From Candidatus Gastranaerophilales bacterium (lineage in GTDB: Bacteria; Cyanobacteriota; Vampirovibrionia; Gastranaerophilales; JAILCC01): 9,797 nucleotides of DNA. The stretch spans positions 1 to 9,797 of the forward strand of contig JAKSUS010000032.1 of assembly GCA_024408745.1 (NCBI GenBank), written 5' to 3'. The position numbers and the translations under genes are program-made. Of this stretch, positions 6,293 through 9,797 are shown one piece after another (position 1 is the stretch's first letter; each line of letters begins with the position of its first letter). Below the pieces are notes generated by a model, which saw only the letters and a list, made by a program, of their open reading frames with translations, ran no database searches and was not told the DNA's origin.

Positions 6293-7769
6293 AATAACAG
6301 TATATATCATCTGCAGCACTGCTAATATCAGAAGATGATACATATTCACCTTCTTTTAAATCTACTAAATTGTTTTCAAGATTTTGTATTTTTCTTTTGA
6401 GAATACTATGACCGTTATCAATTGCTGAATTACTCAAAACACTAAAAAGAGTGAATTTTTCCGGTTTTGTTTCGTCAAATAATTCAGGGAAATATCTTCC
6501 GGGTGCTTTATCGTATCCTCTAATAACATTTTCCAAAAATGCTACTGTTTCAGGGTACCACTTACTTGTACATTTATCCCAGTGAGCGCCAAATTCTCTC
6601 ATATATTCAAAATATTCTGTTTCTGCTTTTGTTCTTGGTGTTGATTGAGGTTCAAAGTTTTTAAGTTTATGTGCCGAAAACTTAGCAAGAGCTGAATATC
6701 TTACTAATTTCAACATATTTCTCGGTCTTTCAATATTATCATCAGTATATAAAAATTGTAATCTGTTATTTCTTAAAATTGACATTCTTAATAATTCAGC
6801 ATCAAGAACATCATCAGAAGGATTTTTAAATACTTTGGCTTTTACCGCTTCAAAATCATTATCATATTTTCTCGCTAATTTTTCTGCATATTTTCCTCTT
6901 AGTTTTAAATAATCTTTTAAAGTTTCTCTTATTTCTGCTTTGGCTTTCGCAATGTTTTCATTATCATATTTGTTTAGTTTAGTAAGCTTTTTCAATTCTC
7001 CTATGGGATAATCGGCTAAAACACCTGCTTCAAAAGCAGAGGCGCATGTTTCAACTTCGCAGGGAGCAAACGTAAATGTTACATTATGAGATTTACTATG
7101 TGTTCCTCGTAATAGTGCCCACTGAAAATCTAATGCTTTTGCGGTTCCGTCACTTGTATCAACAGCCATATTTGAACGTGTTAAATCCGGATCAAATATA
7201 TCCGCATCATCAAATTCTTCTAAAATTTTTAATGCTGTTTTCATATAAGTAGGAGTTATTTCAACACCGCGAGATCCGTCAGGTGATGTTTTAGAATTAA
7301 TTGGTGCTAAATTAGGCATATATTTGCTTAATAAAAAACTTGAACCATTTTCTGTTTTTACATATGCTATTGGCTTTTGTGTATTATCGGAAGCTTTTGC
7401 TGCTTCACACATTGCATCATATTCGTGTTCTAAACCTCCTAAATCATCATCATCTCTGACTTTATATTTTAGCGGGAATGATTCTTTTATTACGAATTTA
7501 GGAATTGATGAATTATCGGATTTGACCATGAAAACTTGTCCTGATTCGCCCGCATCAGTTCTAAAAATGGTTAAATCACCATTTGTATATCCTTTTTCTG
7601 CATTTCTTCTGCTGTTTTTGTTTTTGGGAAATCTTTCTTCAAATGTGTCAATAAAATCTTTTATACTTGAATTTAACGGTTTTTCTGATTTTTCTTCAAT
7701 TACTCTGCTGTTAAAATTTTGATTTCTTAAATTCGGAAGTTGATACAAATTAGTAAATGAAACTTTCAT
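6291..7769 (-). CDS. atypical protein-kinase-like fold protein, function unknown
   Basis: The 492-residue product is not a family I can name, but its first half has kinase-fold landmarks in the correct order. They are a glycine loop DAGESGQVFMVK (72-83), VIKES with Lys95 as the ATP-lysine candidate, GLEHEYDAM with Glu114 or Glu116 as its partner, a hinge-like SSFLLSKYMPNL (143-153), the catalytic-loop counterpart FDPDLTRSN (192-200) with Asp195 and Asn200, and the DFG counterpart ALDFQWA (212-218) with Asp214. This fits aminoglycoside-phosphotransferase or HipA-like kinases as well as protein kinases. Residues 255-470 are helical, basic and unassigned. No signal or membrane segment is visible. 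ATG 7769 is chosen because AAGGAG lies 9 nt upstream; an in-frame ATG at 7838 lacks such a site. It is the first gene of a two-gene unit. I see no convincing promoter, only a TATAAA near 7852-7857 with a poor -35. Confidence 0.72.
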   Translation of the reverse strand: MKVSFTNLYQLPNLRNQNFNSRVIEEKSEKPLNSSIKDFIDTFEERFPKNKNSRRNAEKGYTNGDLTIFRTDAGESGQVFMVKSDNSSIPKFVIKESFPLKYKVRDDDDLGGLEHEYDAMCEAAKASDNTQKPIAYVKTENGSSFLLSKYMPNLAPINSKTSPDGSRGVEITPTYMKTALKILEEFDDADIFDPDLTRSNMAVDTSDGTAKALDFQWALLRGTHSKSHNVTFTFAPCEVETCASAFEAGVLADYPIGELKKLTKLNKYDNENIAKAKAEIRETLKDYLKLRGKYAEKLARKYDNDFEAVKAKVFKNPSDDVLDAELLRMSILRNNRLQFLYTDDNIERPRNMLKLVRYSALAKFSAHKLKNFEPQSTPRTKAETEYFEYMREFGAHWDKCTSKWYPETVAFLENVIRGYDKAPGRYFPELFDETKPEKFTLFSVLSNSAIDNGHSILKRKIQNLENNLVDLKEGEYVSSSDISSAADDIYCY

Positions 7770-7778
7770 GTAAATATA

Positions 7779-7784
7779 CTCCTT
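7779..7784 (-). promoter_or_regulatory. ribosome binding site that fixes the kinase-like gene start
   Basis: The minus strand reads AAGGAG followed by 9 nt and ATG at 7769. This favours a 492-residue product over the 515-residue product that would start at the ATG at 7838, where the preceding bases (TTTAAACCGC) offer no ribosome site. Confidence 0.65.
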
Positions 7785-7930
7785 TATGATACCTGTAATA
7801 AATGTATTTTCTCTGCTAATCGTTCTCCTGAATAGCATGCGGTTTAAATATTTTATATTCCTAAATAAATTTATTTGCTATTTTTAATGTTATTTTTACC
7901 ATATTTGTTACATTTCTTATTATTGATTAT

Positions 7931-7965
7931 AAAAAAGGACAGGTAAAAAACTTTACCTGTCCTTT
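7931..7965 (-). terminator. strong intrinsic terminator of the PFOR transcript
   Basis: A perfect 14 bp inverted repeat (arms 7934-7947 and 7952-7965, core GGACAGGTAAA) encloses a 4 nt loop. Read on the minus strand it ends in TTTTTTATA. It lies about 20 bp past the PFOR stop codon, as expected for a Rho-independent terminator. Read on the plus strand the right arm is followed by TTTAAAT, so some bidirectional activity is possible, but no plus-strand gene ends nearby. Confidence 0.88.
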
Positions 7966-7986
7966 AAATATTTAAAGCCTGAAAGC

Positions 7987-9797
7987 TTATTTCATTAACT
8001 CACCAACTGCTTTGTAAACAGCCATTCTTGTAGCAGCATCACCTTCTGCTTGTGCATAAAGTGCTTCAGCTGCTTCAGGATTTGTTTTAAGCAATGATTT
8101 GTAACGACCTTCGCTTCTGATGAAGTCTTGGTAGCTTCCTGTAGGTTCTTTAGCATCCCAAGTGAACGGTTGTTCATTATCGGGATTGTATCTGTAAAGT
8201 GGGAAGTAACCTGCTTCAACGGCACGTTTTTGTTCTGTTTGAGTTTTACTCATATCAATACCGTGTGCGATACAAGGTGCATAAGCGAATATGATTGATG
8301 GTCCGTTATATGCTTCTGCTTCCTGGAATGCTTTTAGAGTTTGGTTTCTATCTGCACCCATTGCAACTGATGCAACATAAACATAACCGTAAGACATACT
8401 CATTAAGCCCATGTTTTTCTTGTATGTGTGTTTACCGCCAGTAGCAAATTTAGCAACAGCACCGGTCGGAGTAGATTTAGAAGCTTGTCCACCTGTATTT
8501 GAGTAAACTTCTGTATCAAGAACTAAGATATTAACATTCTTACCTTGTGCAAGAACGTGGTCAATACCGCCGTATCCGATATCGTTTGCCCAACCGTCAC
8601 CACCTATTATCCAAACTGATTTATCTGTGAAGTAGTCTTCTAATTCTTTAACTTTTGCTAAATTAGGACAATCACATTCTTTAGCATATTTGTTGATAAC
8701 TGCTTTAGTTGCATTAGCTGTTGCAATTGCTTCTTCGGTTTTTGAATTATCCCAGTTAGCCATTGCAGCATTTAAAGCATCTTTCAAATCTTGAGGAGTT
8801 TTGTCGCTTTCTAAGATTTTACCAACGTATTGTTTTAAAGTTTCTCTGTTTGCATCAACAGCTAATCTCATACCGAAACCAAATTCAGCGTTATCTTCAA
8901 ATAATGAGTTAGCCCAAGCAGGACCTCTGCCTTCTTTAGTTTTTGTATAAGGAATAGTCGGGAAAGTACCTGAGTAGATTGATGAACAACCTGTTGCGTT
9001 AGCAACGATAGCATTTTCACCGAACAATTGAGAAACAAGTTTAACGTAAGGTGTTTCACCGCAACCTGCGCAAGCGCCTGAGAATTCGAATAACGGTTTT
9101 CTTAACATTGCACCTTTAACTGTTTTAGCGGTATTTTTACCCATAACATTATCGGGAGCTTCATCAAAGAATTTTTCGTTAACTTCTTCACATGCTTCAA
9201 CTTCTTTTTCAATAGTTGACCAAGAAAGAGCAGGTGTTTCAGGTTTTCTTTGGTTGATAGGACATTGATCCAAGCAAACACCGCAACCTGTACAATCTTT
9301 GCAATATACTTGAACTCTGAATTCTTCACCGTTAGCATTTGGCATAGCTTTAACAGTTTTGAATGAATCCGGAGCATCTTTCAATGTATCAGCTTCAAAT
9401 AATTTAGTTCTGATTGCAGCATGCGGACATGCACTTGCACAAATACCGCATTGTGCACAAACTTCGCTGTTCCAATGAGGAACACGAGGTGCGATACCAC
9501 GTTTTTCTAAGCAAGCAGTACCTGTAGGAATTACACCGTCAATGCTCATTGCTGAAACAGGAATATCATCACCTTTTTGTCTCATTGATGGTTCAATGAT
9601 TTTCTTAGCAAATTCATTTGCATCATCAGGAATCATTTTAACGTTTTCTGCTGAGCAAAGACCGTCCAATGTTGCCGGAACAGGAACTTCTTCGCAGGCA
9701 TCAACTGCTGCATCAATAAGAGCAATGTTCATATTTACAACGTCATCACCTTTTTTCTTAAAGGTTTTCTTAGTCATTTCTTTCATACCTTCAAGAG
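7987..9797 (-). CDS. nifJ: pyruvate:ferredoxin (flavodoxin) oxidoreductase, C-terminal half, partial
   Basis: PFOR converts pyruvate and CoA to acetyl-CoA and CO2 while reducing ferredoxin, the central catabolic step in many fermenters. About 600 residues are visible; the family is usually near 1,170-1,200, and the frame stays open to the right edge, so the first half is outside the window. Counting from the internal Met at 9786, the order is: KKGDDVVNMN (11-20), the EKR segment (DIPVSAMSIDG, then PTGT and EKRGIA, 74-99), and a two-cluster ferredoxin domain with CAQCGICASACP (110-121) and CTGCGVCLDQCP (165-176) on the CxxCxxCxxxCP pattern. The TPP-binding domain follows, with SGACAGCGE (236-244; Cys239 and Cys242 for the proximal cluster), ATGCSS, GGDGWANDIGYGG (about 395-407) and EVYSNTGGQASKSTPTG. 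The chain stops soon after the TPP domain without the extra C-terminal domain of Desulfovibrio africanus PFOR. No residue loss is seen. Confidence 0.95.
   Translation of the reverse strand, partial: LEGMKEMTKKTFKKKGDDVVNMNIALIDAAVDACEEVPVPATLDGLCSAENVKMIPDDANEFAKKIIEPSMRQKGDDIPVSAMSIDGVIPTGTACLEKRGIAPRVPHWNSEVCAQCGICASACPHAAIRTKLFEADTLKDAPDSFKTVKAMPNANGEEFRVQVYCKDCTGCGVCLDQCPINQRKPETPALSWSTIEKEVEACEEVNEKFFDEAPDNVMGKNTAKTVKGAMLRKPLFEFSGACAGCGETPYVKLVSQLFGENAIVANATGCSSIYSGTFPTIPYTKTKEGRGPAWANSLFEDNAEFGFGMRLAVDANRETLKQYVGKILESDKTPQDLKDALNAAMANWDNSKTEEAIATANATKAVINKYAKECDCPNLAKVKELEDYFTDKSVWIIGGDGWANDIGYGGIDHVLAQGKNVNILVLDTEVYSNTGGQASKSTPTGAVAKFATGGKHTYKKNMGLMSMSYGYVYVASVAMGADRNQTLKAFQEAEAYNGPSIIFAYAPCIAHGIDMSKTQTEQKRAVEAGYFPLYRYNPDNEQPFTWDAKEPTGSYQDFIRSEGRYKSLLKTNPEAAEALYAQAEGDAATRMAVYKAVGELMK

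Noticed and set aside
7324..7722. 132-codon plus-strand frame inside the kinase-like gene
   Set aside because: It is antisense to the G-loop and lysine region of the kinase-like protein, has biased Ser/Phe/Leu composition and no upstream ribosome site.
7863..7876. 14 bp palindrome AAATAAATTTATTT upstream of the kinase-like operon
   Set aside because: It is composed only of A and T in a very AT-rich intergenic stretch and is not positioned relative to a convincing promoter, so chance is a sufficient explanation.
7995..9377. Minus-strand frames of 63-91 codons inside the PFOR gene
   Set aside because: They are out-of-frame readings of PFOR, which has intact motifs throughout its own frame. 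They do not signal a frameshift.

Overview
The window is AT-rich DNA of a fermentative anaerobe with a Gram-negative style envelope. It holds the C-terminal half of a pyruvate:ferredoxin oxidoreductase, a heptose-phosphate kinase of the RfaE/HldA type (lipopolysaccharide heptose supply), a lipoprotein solute-binding protein and ThiL. Low GC, PFOR, LPS-type heptose synthesis and several lineage-specific large proteins together suggest a gut non-photosynthetic relative of Cyanobacteria (Melainabacteria/Gastranaerophilales). This assignment is an inference from gene content and general familiarity, not from a marker gene, and I hold it at moderate confidence. There are no rRNA or tRNA genes, CRISPR arrays, insertion sequences or phage structural genes that I can see.

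Layout, left to right. 1-249: the end of an intergenic stretch and a probable 48-residue ORF with a TTG start (+). 275-1300: HldA-type sugar kinase (-), divergent from a 123-residue single-pass membrane protein of unknown function (1383-1754, +) across an 82 bp promoter region. 1755-2549: orphan family-3 solute-binding lipoprotein (-), 77 bp downstream of thiL (2627-3613, -). thiL is divergent from an HExxH zincin-like protein (3687-4499, +). The 73 bp between those two genes carries two back-to-back promoters whose -10 boxes lie exactly 6 nt from each ATG, so both mRNAs are predicted to be leaderless.

4489-7769 is a two-gene, translationally coupled minus-strand unit. The upstream gene encodes a 492-residue protein with the motif order of a protein-kinase-like fold (G-loop, Lys, Asp/Asn catalytic loop, second metal Asp). 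The downstream gene encodes a 595-residue membrane-anchored protein that looks like a PHP-domain protein with its key histidines replaced. This pair is the least understood and most interesting part of the window. 7987-9797 is PFOR (-, running off the right edge), closed by the only strong intrinsic terminator seen here.

The housekeeping genes (PFOR, thiL, hldA) do not obviously cooperate. They look like ordinary chromosomal neighbours, with the unknown genes interspersed among them.
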